From positions 6,200,001-6,264,000 of the forward strand of contig NZ_CP134696.1 in NCBI RefSeq assembly GCF_031851795.1: 64,000 nt of DNA, written 5' to 3'. The notes under the pieces were generated by a model, which was not told the DNA's origin, ran no database searches, and saw only the letters and a program-made list of their open reading frames with translations. Made by a program: the position numbers and the translations under genes. Source of the stretch: Pontibacter sp. G13. Its GTDB lineage: Bacteria; Bacteroidota; Bacteroidia; J057. Shown here one piece after another: positions 42,217 to 51,783 of the stretch; position 1 is the stretch's first letter, and the number at the start of each line of letters is the position of its first letter.

Positions 42217-43455
42217 CTAGACATGGCGGAGCGCCTCGATCGGATCGACCTTGGCTGCTTGTCTAGCTGGGATTAGCCCGGAAAGGATGCCTACCGTGAA
42301 GCAGGTGAAAAGGCCTGTGAAAATCCAAAACCAAGGGACGACAAAGGTAGACTCGAACATGCGGCTGGTCACGATGTTCCCCACCGTAATGCCCAGGATG
42401 ATTCCTACGACTCCTCCAATTTGGCAGATCATGACGGATTCAAATAGGAATTGCAGGAGGATTTGTCGGCTCGAAGCTCCCAATGACTTCCGAAGGCCAA
42501 TCTCGCGTGTCCGCTCAGTCACACTCACAAGCATGACGATCAAGAGCGCAATGGCAGCTCCAGTCAGCGTAATGACCGAAATGGACTGCGCCACAAAGGT
42601 GATCCCACTACCTGCTTCAATCAATTGGCTGACGATGGCATCGCTCTTGACTACCGAAAAATTGTTGTTATCCCGGACCGACAACCCTCTGATCACTCTG
42701 AAAATCCCGGTTGCCTCTTCCATGTAATCCTCCATCATTTCGGAGTTGGGAACTGCTCCATTCAAGGTCAAAGAACCCAAATTGGATCGGTGCGCCCGAA
42801 GCGTGGTTATGGGAATACTCACTTGTTTGTCACGACCTCCGCCTCCTCCGAGTGATCCCATCTGATCGTAGACTCCGACCACGCGATATACTTTGGTGCC
42901 GACAGAGACATACTTGCCGATCGCTGTTTCGTAGGGAAATAATTTATCCTTCACATCAAACCCCAAGACGATGACGCTTTTTCCGAGCGAAACATCCTCC
43001 TTGGAAATTCCGCGCCCCTCCAAGAGTTCAGTTTTGAATACTTGTAGATAGTTTTCGTCGATCCCCGAAACGGAAATGGTCGGATTGGTGGTGCGGTCTT
43101 GAAATTTGACCTGATTGTTTCCTCCTGTGCTGGCGGTGATGGCTATCGCGGCTACATCCGAAAAACGCTCTTTGAATTTGATCGCCTCTAGGTAGGTAAT
43201 GCGCGGATAGCGTTGGCGTGCGGCCCTTCCTCGTCTCCCGATATTGAGCGTCGCTTCTCGGTTGATAATCCGGAATGAATTGGAACCGAGGGAAGAAAAG
43301 CTGTCATTCATGCCGGCCTTGATCCCTTCAAAGGAGGTCGAAACCATGATCAAGGAGGTAATCCCCAAGGCAATGATGAATATGGTGATTCCAGCGCGTA
43401 GTTTGTTGGCGGCGATCGCCTCTAGGGACTGGAAAAAATTGACCGAAAAATTCAT
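42217..43455 (-). CDS. MacB/FtsX-type ABC transporter permease
   Basis: This 412-residue inner-membrane protein has one N-terminal membrane helix ([18 protein letters not shown], about residues 20-37), a large periplasmic MacB_PCD domain ([21 protein letters not shown] onward, with [20 protein letters not shown]), and three C-terminal FtsX helices with the motif [20 protein letters not shown]. It should form a mechanotransmitting exporter with an ATPase, which is not in the window. Substrate is unknown. The gene is monocistronic with a good terminator; the 182 bp upstream show no clear promoter. Confidence 0.93.
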   Translation of the reverse strand: MNFSVNFFQSLEAIAANKLRAGITIFIIALGITSLIMVSTSFEGIKAGMNDSFSSLGSNSFRIINREATLNIGRRGRAARQRYPRITYLEAIKFKERFSDVAAIAITASTGGNNQVKFQDRTTNPTISVSGIDENYLQVFKTELLEGRGISKEDVSLGKSVIVLGFDVKDKLFPYETAIGKYVSVGTKVYRVVGVYDQMGSLGGGGGRDKQVSIPITTLRAHRSNLGSLTLNGAVPNSEMMEDYMEEATGIFRVIRGLSVRDNNNFSVVKSDAIVSQLIEAGSGITFVAQSISVITLTGAAIALLIVMLVSVTERTREIGLRKSLGASSRQILLQFLFESVMICQIGGVVGIILGITVGNIVTSRMFESTFVVPWFWIFTGLFTCFTVGILSGLIPARQAAKVDPIEALRHV

Positions 43456-43637
43456 GATGGGCGCTTTGGTGCTGAGATAGCCTGAATGACAGGAGAGATT
43501 GGCAAGGGTCTAAAGACACATGTCCTTAGGGCCATTGACTCCATATTCTATAAAAATACGGAATCGCACGGGGCTTTTCCCTATCACGCGACGGAGGCTT
43601 GTCGATAAGTATTTGGAGTTGGTAGATTGATCCAGCT

Positions 43638-44825
43638 TCACGAAGGATCGATGATCCATTTTTCTGGATCAAGGAAGGTGTCCGGAACGCGGAGCACCAA
43701 GAAATTCAGGAGGGTCTCACCTGTCCGGACGTCGGTCCTGACCTTTCCCAACTGCTGATTGGCGGATACTTGTTCGCCTTTTTCCACGAAGGTCTCATCA
43801 AGATTGGCGTAGACTGTCCGAAAATCTCCGTGCTCGATGATCACCATGGACCCGCTCATCGGAATGCGCTGCACCGCCATGATCGTCCCCGAATGGACGG
43901 CTCTCACAGTTTCTCCTTGCGGGGTTCGGATGAATATCCCATCATTGGTGATTCGGTTGCCATAGGGGTCCTCGGTCACTCCGAAGGTACCCACGATGAT
44001 GCCCTTGGAACTTCGGACCGGCCAAGGCATGAATCCGCGGTTGCGTTTGAATGCAGCACCGTAGTCTTCCTCGATTTCTCCTGCTTCGGTGAGAATGGTG
44101 TTTTCCGCAGCCTTGATGATGTTCTTGAGTTGTTCTCTTTGTTCGTCAAGCTGAGATTGGTAGGACGAGACTTTTTGCTTGAGATCTTGGTAGACCGCCT
44201 GCTGATTGGATTTGGTGGATCGTAGGCGAGCCATTTCGGATTGCTTCTGCAAGATGAGTTCCTCCTTGGCTGTAAGGCTCAGCGTGAGCAATTCGGTCTT
44301 TTCCTCCAGATATACCTGAGTTTGACGAATGAGCTCCACCTGTCGTTTTCGGAACTCGCTGAACTGCTGGAAGTACACCGCCCGAGCGTACATGTCTTGG
44401 AAATTATCGGCTCCAAGGACGCTGATCCAGAAGTTGTCCGAATCGATTCCCTTGTAGGATAGGGCGGCAGTTTTGGCGTATTCCTCCTGAATGGAGACAA
44501 TGTCTTCTTCCAATGCGCAGATGATGGAATGAAGCTCAGTGATCCGCTCGGTCGTTTGATCAATCTCGCGCGTGAGGGTCACCAACAAGCGTTTTCTAAG
44601 CCGCAATTGCCGATTGAGGAGACTCAGCTCATTGAAGGTCTTGTCGCGTCGATCTTCAGTTTCTTTGAGGAGTTTGTCCGTTAGGGCCAATTCCTTCTGC
44701 AACTGGTCCCGATCTGTGGCCATATCCTGTGCCCACCCGATTCCTCCCAATAGCACGATTGCCCATGCTGTGGTGCATAGGAATCGGGCAAAGGTGCAGA
44801 ATTTGGAAAGCGAAGGCTTATTCAT
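43638..44825 (-). CDS. EnvC-like M23/LytM-domain protein with degenerate active site
   Basis: This 395-residue exported protein has signal MNKPSLSKF...WAQ (about 33 residues), a long coiled coil (about 36-250) and a C-terminal LytM/M23 domain (about 275-390). Active M23 enzymes carry HxxxD, then HxH as zinc ligands. Here the corresponding stretches are RITNDGIFIRTPQG (no His, no Asp at the usual spacing) and EHGDFRTVYANLDE (HG kept, but YANL instead of YAHL). Like EnvC and NlpD of E. coli it is therefore probably an activator of cell-wall amidases, not a hydrolase. It follows the DUF4292 gene by 2 bp. Confidence 0.85.
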   Translation of the reverse strand: MNKPSLSKFCTFARFLCTTAWAIVLLGGIGWAQDMATDRDQLQKELALTDKLLKETEDRRDKTFNELSLLNRQLRLRKRLLVTLTREIDQTTERITELHSIICALEEDIVSIQEEYAKTAALSYKGIDSDNFWISVLGADNFQDMYARAVYFQQFSEFRKRQVELIRQTQVYLEEKTELLTLSLTAKEELILQKQSEMARLRSTKSNQQAVYQDLKQKVSSYQSQLDEQREQLKNIIKAAENTILTEAGEIEEDYGAAFKRNRGFMPWPVRSSKGIIVGTFGVTEDPYGNRITNDGIFIRTPQGETVRAVHSGTIMAVQRIPMSGSMVIIEHGDFRTVYANLDETFVEKGEQVSANQQLGKVRTDVRTGETLLNFLVLRVPDTFLDPEKWIIDPS

Positions 44826-44827
44826 GG

Positions 44828-45634
44828 CTATTGGCAGCTCATCCGGGAGAAACCGCTTGGTACGTTGAACTTTGTGTAGATGGAGGATGGGTCAATCTGT
44901 ACCTTCTTGTGTTGAAATTCAATGGATAATTCATCTGGGGCTGACACATTGACTTTCACGATCATGGGCATAACCTTGCCATTGCCGACATCTTTGAAGT
45001 CAGCATAGGAAACAGTTGCGGCCTGATTGAGCGCCGTATTGCTGGTAATGAATTGTAGGAGTTTAGAGGTCCCGGTATCCAACACATAATCCAAACTTGC
45101 ACCCGCGGTAGAGCCATGAAAGGTACGTGGATTGCCCCGACGCTTGGTGGGCTTAAGCTCTGAGGTAAGTGGAGTGAAATCTCCCAGAAGAATGGATTGG
45201 ATGGTTTGGATATCTGCCTCGATGCCCGTGACGGATTGGGCCAGGCCATAATCACATGCCATCAAGGAATTGTCCTGACGATTGAGGACGAATAGGGAAT
45301 CAGGCAGTGCCAATACCCGGAAGGGCTCAATTCCGAACTTGGTCAGTCGGATATGGACCAGACTGTCGTCGGACATGGCGATTTTGTAGGAAACCTGCAG
45401 ACTGTTGATGCCCATGGAAGGGGCTTGGATCCGCGCCTTTCCTGAGATGTTGATGGTGCCAAAATCCACATTCTCAGCGGAAGATTCATCCAGAATCGCT
45501 TGCCAATTCTTGTTTCGACCCGTATCGGCCGTATTTCGAAGCGTACTACAACCACTGACTACGAGCAACAAGCACAGTAGTCCCAAGGCTGAAAGAGAGG
45601 ACCGGAAAGCGGTTGGTATTGAGCGAATCTTCAT
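44828..45634 (-). CDS. DUF4292 lipoprotein
   Basis: This 268-residue lipoprotein has a signal ending LLLVVSGC (Cys29). The mature part resembles DUF4292 of Bacteroidota and, more loosely, LolA/LolB-like concave beta-sheets: INISGKARIQAPSMGINSLQVSYKIAMSDDSLVHIRL (cited in parts), PFRVLALPDSLFVLNRQDN and TIQSILLGDF. It may bind lipid or another hydrophobic ligand at the outer membrane; that is an inference. Its ATG follows a full promoter at 45675-45706, and it precedes the EnvC-like gene by 2 bp, forming a two-gene unit. Confidence 0.88.
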   Translation of the reverse strand: MKIRSIPTAFRSSLSALGLLCLLLVVSGCSTLRNTADTGRNKNWQAILDESSAENVDFGTINISGKARIQAPSMGINSLQVSYKIAMSDDSLVHIRLTKFGIEPFRVLALPDSLFVLNRQDNSLMACDYGLAQSVTGIEADIQTIQSILLGDFTPLTSELKPTKRRGNPRTFHGSTAGASLDYVLDTGTSKLLQFITSNTALNQAATVSYADFKDVGNGKVMPMIVKVNVSAPDELSIEFQHKKVQIDPSSIYTKFNVPSGFSRMSCQ

Positions 45635-45674
45635 ACAGACGATAATTGAAATACTTAAGAGCGCAAATGTCGTG

Positions 45675-45706
45675 CAAATTTAATATTCAGCAGATCCTTC
45701 GCCAAT
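45675..45706 (-). promoter_or_regulatory. Promoter of the DUF4292/EnvC-like unit
   Basis: On the minus strand ATTG, 20 bases, then TAAATTTG, a full -7 box with a -33 box one base off TTTG. The predicted leader is about 35 nt. Confidence 0.65.
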
Positions 45707-45803
45707 GGAAAAATCCAACATTGGCGTATGTTGATCCGTGAGTCCTACTCCCGGTAGGCTGCGAAAGGATGGACCTAGGAGATAAATCGGGGTTGCATGG
45801 AAT

Positions 45804-47552
45804 TTATTGCTGGAGCTTCGCAGAAATATCCAGAGACTCTGCTCCCTGATCGATGGCTTTTTCCCACAGCTTCACCGCCTCATCCTTTTCTCCGACCTTC
45901 AGAAGGAGATCTCCGTACCGCTCGGTGATCACGTAGTTCTGGCTGTTGTTGGCCGCAAGTTCCAGCCACTTTCGGGCCTTTTCATAATCTCCTTGATGGA
46001 AATAAACCCATCCGAGGGTGGAGGCAAATAGGGGGGACTTGGAGGACTTTTGGGCGGTTTTTGCGAAATCAAGTGCCTTCCCCAAATCAGTTTGTCTCAT
46101 GACCAGGACTTCCGCATAGGTAGCCAATACTCCAGCATTTTGAGGATCGATGGCCAAAGCTTGCTCCAAGGCCTGATCGGCATCGGCGTTTTTGCCTTCC
46201 AACTCATAGGCATATCCCAATTGGGCGTGTGCTTCAGCCAGCCAAGATTGGTATTGACTTCCGATCTTCACGACTTTCTTGAGGGCATAAGCGGATTCGT
46301 CCAGGCGCTCACGTTGGTTGGCTGCCCATCCGAAGTAGTAGAGAAACTCGACCTTGTTGGGATAGTATTCCAGCGCCTCCTCTGAATCCTTGTACAATTG
46401 CAGGAAATCACCCGCCGTGTAGGAAGTGGCAAGTAGCTCAAACCACGCCTCTTGGTTGGTAGGATCTGAATCCAATGACTGACGAATGCGTTCTCGGGCA
46501 GAGTCGTAATCTCCAGAGCTGCTCAACATGCGACCACTCAAAGCTTGTGCACTGGGCGCATCTGGATGTGTCTCCTGAAGAATGTCTGCGAGTTTTTGAA
46601 CGCGCTCTGCTAGACCGGGCTCCTCATCCACAAATTCCAACATGCCTTCGATGATGCTGACCTTGCCGCGAGGGTCTACTTCAGGGTTGGCAAACGCCCT
46701 GAACAGGTATTCGTCGGATTTGGTGAGGTCATCTTGATGCTTGTAGTAATCTGCAAGCGTCAATAAGGCAAAACCGTTGTCAGGATCGTATTCCAGCAAC
46801 GTTTCCAAGGTGGAGACCGCATCGGATTGTCTGCCCATTTCAGCCAGCATCTGATAGCGCAATTGGTAGTATTTGGCTTCAGATGGCTCCATTTGGATCA
46901 TTTCGTTGCTGACTTGCAGGGCGGCATCGTAATCCTGAACAGCCTCATGAATGCGGAATTTGCGGATTAGAATGATTTCACTGGGCCCCATTCTGTTTTC
47001 CAGCGCATCGAGTACCGAAATGGCTTCTTTCCATTTTCCCTGCTTGGAATAGAGGTCTGCCAGTTTCAACTGGTCATCGATTTTGTCTGGATAGGTCGCC
47101 ACCAATTGACTGAGTGTTGCAGTGGCTTTGGTGAAATCACCTTTGGCTTGATAGGCATCATGGAGCACGCGGAGGTACCAATAGTTATCTTCGTTTCCAG
47201 CCAATGCGCCTTGGGCATATTGGACTGCTTGATCGAACTTCCGCTGGTCTAGGTAGATTTTGGCGAGGTTGAACATGGCAGCGTGATTGCTGGGATCCAT
47301 TTGCAGCACCTCTTGAAATAACCTTTCAGCCTGTCCAAAATCTCCCCGAATCAATTGCGTTGTGGCATCCACATAGGCGCCAGCCACTTGTTGGGGATTG
47401 GGTTCGGCTTGAAATGGGCGTCCTCCCGGTTTGATGGGGGTTGGGTTAGGGGCTTGCCCCACGGACTTGGAGGTTCCGCAACCCACGGATGCCATCACCA
47501 AAAAGCTAATCGCCGCAAGCGAAAGGTATTTCATCATCTTTTCATTATTCAA
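45804..47552 (-). CDS. TPR-repeat lipoprotein
   Basis: This 582-residue lipoprotein has signal MNNEKMMKYLSLAAISFLVMASVGC (Cys25), a Pro-rich linker (APNPTPIKPGGRPFQAEPNP) and at least ten tetratricopeptide repeats, for example AERLFQEVLQMDPSNHAAMF, ATLSQLVATYPDKIDDQLKL and ALEQALAIDPQNAGVLATYA. Such solenoids scaffold protein complexes. It lies 50 bp after dut. The following DUF4292 and EnvC-like genes have their own promoter. I recall this gene order (dut, TPR, DUF4292, M23) as recurrent in Bacteroidota, which suggests an envelope role. Confidence 0.92.
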   Translation of the reverse strand: MNNEKMMKYLSLAAISFLVMASVGCGTSKSVGQAPNPTPIKPGGRPFQAEPNPQQVAGAYVDATTQLIRGDFGQAERLFQEVLQMDPSNHAAMFNLAKIYLDQRKFDQAVQYAQGALAGNEDNYWYLRVLHDAYQAKGDFTKATATLSQLVATYPDKIDDQLKLADLYSKQGKWKEAISVLDALENRMGPSEIILIRKFRIHEAVQDYDAALQVSNEMIQMEPSEAKYYQLRYQMLAEMGRQSDAVSTLETLLEYDPDNGFALLTLADYYKHQDDLTKSDEYLFRAFANPEVDPRGKVSIIEGMLEFVDEEPGLAERVQKLADILQETHPDAPSAQALSGRMLSSSGDYDSARERIRQSLDSDPTNQEAWFELLATSYTAGDFLQLYKDSEEALEYYPNKVEFLYYFGWAANQRERLDESAYALKKVVKIGSQYQSWLAEAHAQLGYAYELEGKNADADQALEQALAIDPQNAGVLATYAEVLVMRQTDLGKALDFAKTAQKSSKSPLFASTLGWVYFHQGDYEKARKWLELAANNSQNYVITERYGDLLLKVGEKDEAVKLWEKAIDQGAESLDISAKLQQ

Positions 47553-47602
47553 GTTTGACTGACCCAGCCAGTTGACTGGGCCAGAACTATTTGAGGCTTG
47601 TC

Positions 47603-48046
47603 TTATTTGCCTGTGTGCCCAAATCCTCCGGCTCCACGTGCAGTTTCCGACAAGGCTTCCACTTCATTCCATTCCACCCGAGCGTGCTGGGCGATGACCA
47701 TTTGAGCTACTCGCTCTCCTTTCTGGACCGTATATGCATCGTTGCTGAGATTCACCAAGATTACGTGGATTTCTCCGCGATAATCGGCATCGATGGTACC
47801 CGGTGAATTCAAACAGGAGAGTCCGTGTTTCGCTGCCAAACCACTTCTAGGACGAACTTGAGCCTCATATCCAACCGGAAGTTCGATGAAGATTCCAGTC
47901 GGAATCATGGCGCGTTCCAATGACCCTAGGGTGATGGGTTCCTCGTTGTTGGCATAAAGATCCACTCCTGCAGAAGCAATCGTTGCATAGTGAGGGAGTG
48001 GATGCTCGGAACGATTGATGATATTGACTTTGATGGATGATTCCAT
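47603..48046 (-). CDS. dut: dUTP diphosphatase
   Basis: This 147-residue enzyme hydrolyses dUTP to dUMP and pyrophosphate. I start at the ATG at 48046 ([18 protein letters not shown]), because the longer frame only adds a TTG start inside the promoter region. All five trimeric-dUTPase motifs are present: [35 protein letters not shown] and the C-terminal glycine-rich [11 protein letters not shown]. Length is typical. It has a well-formed promoter 28 bases upstream and is followed by the TPR gene, probably in the same transcript. Confidence 0.97.
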   Translation of the reverse strand: MESSIKVNIINRSEHPLPHYATIASAGVDLYANNEEPITLGSLERAMIPTGIFIELPVGYEAQVRPRSGLAAKHGLSCLNSPGTIDADYRGEIHVILVNLSNDAYTVQKGERVAQMVIAQHARVEWNEVEALSETARGAGGFGHTGK

Positions 48047-48073
48047 GTTTCGTTTGCTTGTAGGATTTGCCCG

Positions 48074-48105
48074 CAAACTTACATTGGCTTTTCCCAAATG
48101 CCAAT
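48074..48105 (-). promoter_or_regulatory. Promoter of dut
   Basis: On the minus strand ATTG, 20 bases, then TAAGTTTG. This is the same ATTG-N20-TAnnTTTG arrangement as at 946-977 and 45675-45706. Confidence 0.65.
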
Positions 48106-48125
48106 TGAGGAACGGTTTTCAGTGC

Positions 48126-48401
48126 CTAGTACGCCTCGATATCCCGAGCCAATGCAAAGTCCTTATCGGTCAATCCGCCAGCATCATGTGTACTGAGTCT
48201 GACTTCTACGCGGTTGTACACATTGGACCATTCTGGGTGGTGATTGTGCTTCTCCGCGAGAATCGCCACGCGTGCCATGAACCCAAATGCTTCGACGAAA
48301 TCCTTGAATGTGAAGGTTTTCTCGATTCCGTCATTGGCAAATGTCCAATCAGGCAGATCTGACAAATGGGGCTGGGCTGTGGCTTCGGTGTAAGTGCTCA
48401 T
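48126..48401 (-). CDS. Pterin-4a-carbinolamine dehydratase
   Basis: This 91-residue cytoplasmic protein dehydrates 4a-hydroxy-tetrahydrobiopterin, the product of aromatic amino acid hydroxylases, so that the cofactor can be recycled. It shows the family core [40 protein letters not shown] in order (cited here as [10 protein letters not shown] and [14 protein letters not shown]), with the catalytic His residues of HNHHPEW. Length is normal for the family. It stands alone, 80 bp before dut on the same strand, and may share its transcript. Confidence 0.95.
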   Translation of the reverse strand: MSTYTEATAQPHLSDLPDWTFANDGIEKTFTFKDFVEAFGFMARVAILAEKHNHHPEWSNVYNRVEVRLSTHDAGGLTDKDFALARDIEAY

Positions 48402-48660
48402 ATTCAGGTAGCGGGTTGAAAAGGGAATACATGAAATTTATCAAGTTTCCAGCAACTTACCTACCGCTTTTTGCCGAAACCCTATGCGGGATTTGCGCGA
48501 AAGTTGATGGAGAGATATTTACAATGAATGTTTGAATAATTTTATTTGTGGCAATATAATTATGAACGTAATGATTTATTTCGCCGATGGCTGCCTAGAT
48601 GGATCATATTCGGCAGATCTGTAGCTATCGTTAGTCAGCATATTATTAGCACAATATTCC

Positions 48661-50055
48661 ATGTTGAAATCACTCCTGTTGACTGGGTTGAGCATGTTTG
48701 GCTCCCTCCTGTTATTCGCCCAGCAAGACGTTCGTGTGAAAGGTCAAATCAAAAATGCCTATTCGCAAGAAATCCGCTTCATCCCCCAGCTCGATTATGT
48801 CCTCTACGACAATGACACCAACCGAACGCCCATTCTGGCAGACGGGTCATTCGAGATTGCCTTTCCGATCGAGCAATACTCCCAAGTGAAAATTCAGCTT
48901 TCAAAGGAATGGGTCCGTTTTCACGCCTTTCCGGGGGACTCCGTTTCCTTGGTGATTGACGAATCTCAAGTAGATGAATCCTATCGAGTTTCAGGTGAAA
49001 ATGCTACTGCCGCGGTCAATCAATTCTATCACGACTGGAATGCGCAATTCAATCCCCCCGGCATGAGGGAACTGAAACTTGAACGACAAAAATGGGATAA
49101 TTCATTCGAGTATTTGGCGTATTCGGACAGCATTGTCAACCTCCAAAAGCATTTCTTTCAGGCTAGGCAAGATGAGTTGCCGGAACCCTTCGTCGATTGG
49201 TTTAGGGAGACGTTCTTATATCGAACTGCCAGCGGATTGATGAACTATTACGTCAACCACTGTAGCCTGAATCACCTTGAAGAGGGTGATTTCGTTCTCC
49301 CTCAATTTTTTATGGATGCCGTAGAGCAAGTTCCTTTCACCGAGATCGCCTATCCGCTCGACGCGGATGTACTCAGGTACTTTCGGAGTTACCTGAATGT
49401 TAGACCCGATATCGTCAATCTGGGGGATCAAATCGACTTTATTCATGAAAACCTGGAAGGCGAACTGCACGATGCTCTCTGGTATTCAAACATCAATTCC
49501 ATCTTTGTATTTTCCCTAATGGACGAGTATCAGGCTCGATTGGACACCTTTCTCGCAGCCGATGTGCCTGATCGATACAAACAGGCCATTCTTACCCAAT
49601 TAGAGGATTTTTATGCGCTCGCACCCGGTCTTCCGGCTCCTGACTTTGAACTGTTGGATCAGGATGGGAACCTTCGCAAGCTCTCAGACTTTCGGGGGAA
49701 AGTCGTCATGCTGGACTTTTGGGCGAGTTGGTGTGGACCTTGTCGGGTTCAGGCTCCAGCGACCCGGAAGGCGATAGAGGAATTGAAAGGTGAGAACGTA
49801 GTATTCCTGTTTGTGTCCGTGGATGAAGATCCCGAGGATTGGAAAAAGGCCATTGCCTTTGATCAGCTCAATGGGGTCCACTTGAATGCTCAGGGTATGA
49901 CCGATCCCCAACTGGTCGGGTATAGACTCAAAGGGGTGCCGAACTATTTCTTCATTGATCAGGAGGGTAAAATCGCCGTTCAAAATGCTTCCCAACCTAA
50001 AAGCGGCAGATTGGTCGAAGAACTCAGAGCGATTCTCAATTCCCCTAACAGATAA
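48661..50055 (+). CDS. TlpA-like thiol-disulfide oxidoreductase, tandem copy 1
   Basis: This 464-residue exported protein has a signal (MLKSLLLTGLSMFGSLLLFAQ), an N-terminal beta-rich domain like DUF4369 (KGQIKNAYSQEIRFIPQLDY, residues about 26-45), a helical middle, and a C-terminal thioredoxin domain of TlpA/ResA type with the redox site FWASWCGPCRVQAP. The domain starts at APDFELLDQDGNLRKLSDFRGK. It should act on disulfides in the periplasm, for instance in cytochrome maturation, but substrates are unknown. A close paralogue follows 30 bp downstream. No consensus promoter was found upstream. Confidence 0.92.
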   Translation: MLKSLLLTGLSMFGSLLLFAQQDVRVKGQIKNAYSQEIRFIPQLDYVLYDNDTNRTPILADGSFEIAFPIEQYSQVKIQLSKEWVRFHAFPGDSVSLVIDESQVDESYRVSGENATAAVNQFYHDWNAQFNPPGMRELKLERQKWDNSFEYLAYSDSIVNLQKHFFQARQDELPEPFVDWFRETFLYRTASGLMNYYVNHCSLNHLEEGDFVLPQFFMDAVEQVPFTEIAYPLDADVLRYFRSYLNVRPDIVNLGDQIDFIHENLEGELHDALWYSNINSIFVFSLMDEYQARLDTFLAADVPDRYKQAILTQLEDFYALAPGLPAPDFELLDQDGNLRKLSDFRGKVVMLDFWASWCGPCRVQAPATRKAIEELKGENVVFLFVSVDEDPEDWKKAIAFDQLNGVHLNAQGMTDPQLVGYRLKGVPNYFFIDQEGKIAVQNASQPKSGRLVEELRAILNSPNR

Positions 50056-50085
50056 CTGATCATTCACTTCCCTAACTTCTCTATC

Positions 50086-51477
50086 ATGCTCATTCGAACA
50101 TTGTCCATCTTGGGACTCCTCATGGCGTTCCTCAGTACGCATGCGCAAGAATCCATCCATGTCATTGGCAGGATTGATTCTGCTTATTCCACAGAAATCC
50201 GGTTTATCCCGCAGCTAGATTTCGTCCAGTACAAAAACGATACGATCACGGTTCCCATTCAGGAAGATGGGAGCTTTGAGGTCTCGTTGCCATTGACGGG
50301 CTATACCCTCTTCCGCACCCTCCTCTCTAGGGAGTATGTCAATCTCAGGGGCTTTCCGGGGGATACGGTGCAGGTTTATCTCAGTGAGCAACATGTGGAT
50401 GAATCCTACACGGTGACTGGCGACAATCGGACAGCGGCCTTGGCGGCCTACCGGAAAGGGTATGAGGCATATTTCGCCCAGTTGGCTCCTCGCGAGGCGC
50501 AAATTCAGCATTATCGCGACGATGAGGCTATGGAATTCAAGGCGTATTCAGATAGCATTCAAGATCAGAAATGGGCCTATTTCCAGGCTCACAAGGATTC
50601 GTTACCGGAGGAATATATCCACTATTTCGAATCTACATTCCCCTACAGTCGCCAAATGATGAGTCTAAACTATCTCTTCAATCATAAGGCGCTGCATAAT
50701 TTCCAAGGAGATTTTCCGATGCCGCCCGAGGCATTCTTTGCCGATATGCGGGAATTGCCCCTGACGGGTCTGGAGTCTCCCTTGAATGAATCGGTATATG
50801 ATTTCGCAGAAAAATTCATCTCGAATATCCCCGAAACCTTTGGTTCTTCCTTGAAAAAAATTGAATACATCCAGGCAAATACGGACGGAGAACTCCGAGA
50901 AGCATTGATGTTTTCTCGTTTAAGGAGCACGTTTGATATGCAGGACCTAACCGAGTTTTTACCTCATATCGAAGCATTTCTAGCATCGGATGCCAAGGAG
51001 TCTTACCGAAAGGAGATTCAGGAGGATCACGACAAGTATCTTCGGTTCATGCCGGGGAAGGCGCTTCCAGATTTCGAGCTTTTGGATCTGGATGGCAAGC
51101 CTGTCAAGTTGAGTGATTTTCGGGGCCAATGGGTATCGCTAGAATTCTGGGCCAGTTGGTGTGGACCCTGTCGCGTTCAGGCGCCTCACATCCGCAAGGC
51201 GATGGAGGAATTGAAGGATGCCCCTATCGTGTTCCTGTTTGTCTCGGTGGATGAGGATGAGGAGAATTGGCGGAAGGCCGTGGAAATGGATCAATTGGGG
51301 GGAATTCACCTGCGTGCACAAGGGTTAAAAGCTATTCAGTTGAAGGAGTATCAACTAACGGGAGTGCCCGTGAGTTTCTATGTCAATCCCGAGGGCGTGA
51401 TCGCGGTGAGTAATCCTATCCAGCCGATGAATGGAAGGATGGTGCAGGACTGGTTGAAAGTGATTGAGGTGGAGTAG
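50086..51477 (+). CDS. TlpA-like thiol-disulfide oxidoreductase, tandem copy 2
   Basis: This 463-residue paralogue of the preceding gene shares its layout and much sequence: signal MLIRTLSILGLLMAFLSTHAQ, domain start IDSAYSTEIRFIPQLDFVQY, and thioredoxin motif FWASWCGPCRVQAP with the following IRKAMEEL. It probably arose by local duplication and has kept an intact CxxC, so both copies should be active. Expression as one unit is likely (30-bp gap). A terminator follows 17 bases after the stop codon. Confidence 0.92.
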   Translation: MLIRTLSILGLLMAFLSTHAQESIHVIGRIDSAYSTEIRFIPQLDFVQYKNDTITVPIQEDGSFEVSLPLTGYTLFRTLLSREYVNLRGFPGDTVQVYLSEQHVDESYTVTGDNRTAALAAYRKGYEAYFAQLAPREAQIQHYRDDEAMEFKAYSDSIQDQKWAYFQAHKDSLPEEYIHYFESTFPYSRQMMSLNYLFNHKALHNFQGDFPMPPEAFFADMRELPLTGLESPLNESVYDFAEKFISNIPETFGSSLKKIEYIQANTDGELREALMFSRLRSTFDMQDLTEFLPHIEAFLASDAKESYRKEIQEDHDKYLRFMPGKALPDFELLDLDGKPVKLSDFRGQWVSLEFWASWCGPCRVQAPHIRKAMEELKDAPIVFLFVSVDEDEENWRKAVEMDQLGGIHLRAQGLKAIQLKEYQLTGVPVSFYVNPEGVIAVSNPIQPMNGRMVQDWLKVIEVE

Positions 51478-51493
51478 GGGAGCCATTGAGCAA

Positions 51494-51529
51494 AAAGGCG
51501 AGACGGTTCAATTGAGCCGTCTCGCCTTT
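51494..51529 (+). terminator. Terminator of the tandem TlpA unit
   Basis: AAAGGCGAGACGG and CCGTCTCGCCTTT form a 13-bp perfect stem extended by TCAA/TTGA; GAATTTT follows. Confidence 0.85.
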
Positions 51530-51563
51530 GAATTTTAGGCTTCCTGAAGCCCCATTTGGGAGT

Positions 51564-51783
51564 CTACTTTTTTCTATCCAAATGCATGAGGAAGTACTCA
51601 GTGTATCGCTCTGCTTCTTTGCCCGCAAGGTGAACTCCGTCGGAGGTATGATACAGGAGTTTTCCGGAAAACAAGAAATCCCGCTCAAACAGATATTTGC
51701 TGAGCGGGACTTGGGGATGGATATCAAACAGCCTGTTGCAGACAAAGCTGAATGGCTTGATAATGAGCGGGACTATTGAGGTT
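51564..51783 (-). pseudogene. Remnant of an SGNH/GDSL-type hydrolase, C-terminal piece
   Basis: Minus-strand translation from just after the stop of the T9SS gene (51784) to the TAG at 51566-51564 gives about 70 residues without an ATG near its start: IKPFSFVCNRLFDIHPQVPL, SKYLFERDFLFSGKLLYHTS, DGVHLAGKEAERYTEYFLMH, then LDRKK. The DGVHL motif followed by a helix is the conserved Asp-x-x-His end of SGNH hydrolases. The frame has a stop immediately before it and no upstream part, so I call it a truncated gene. Confidence 0.6.
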
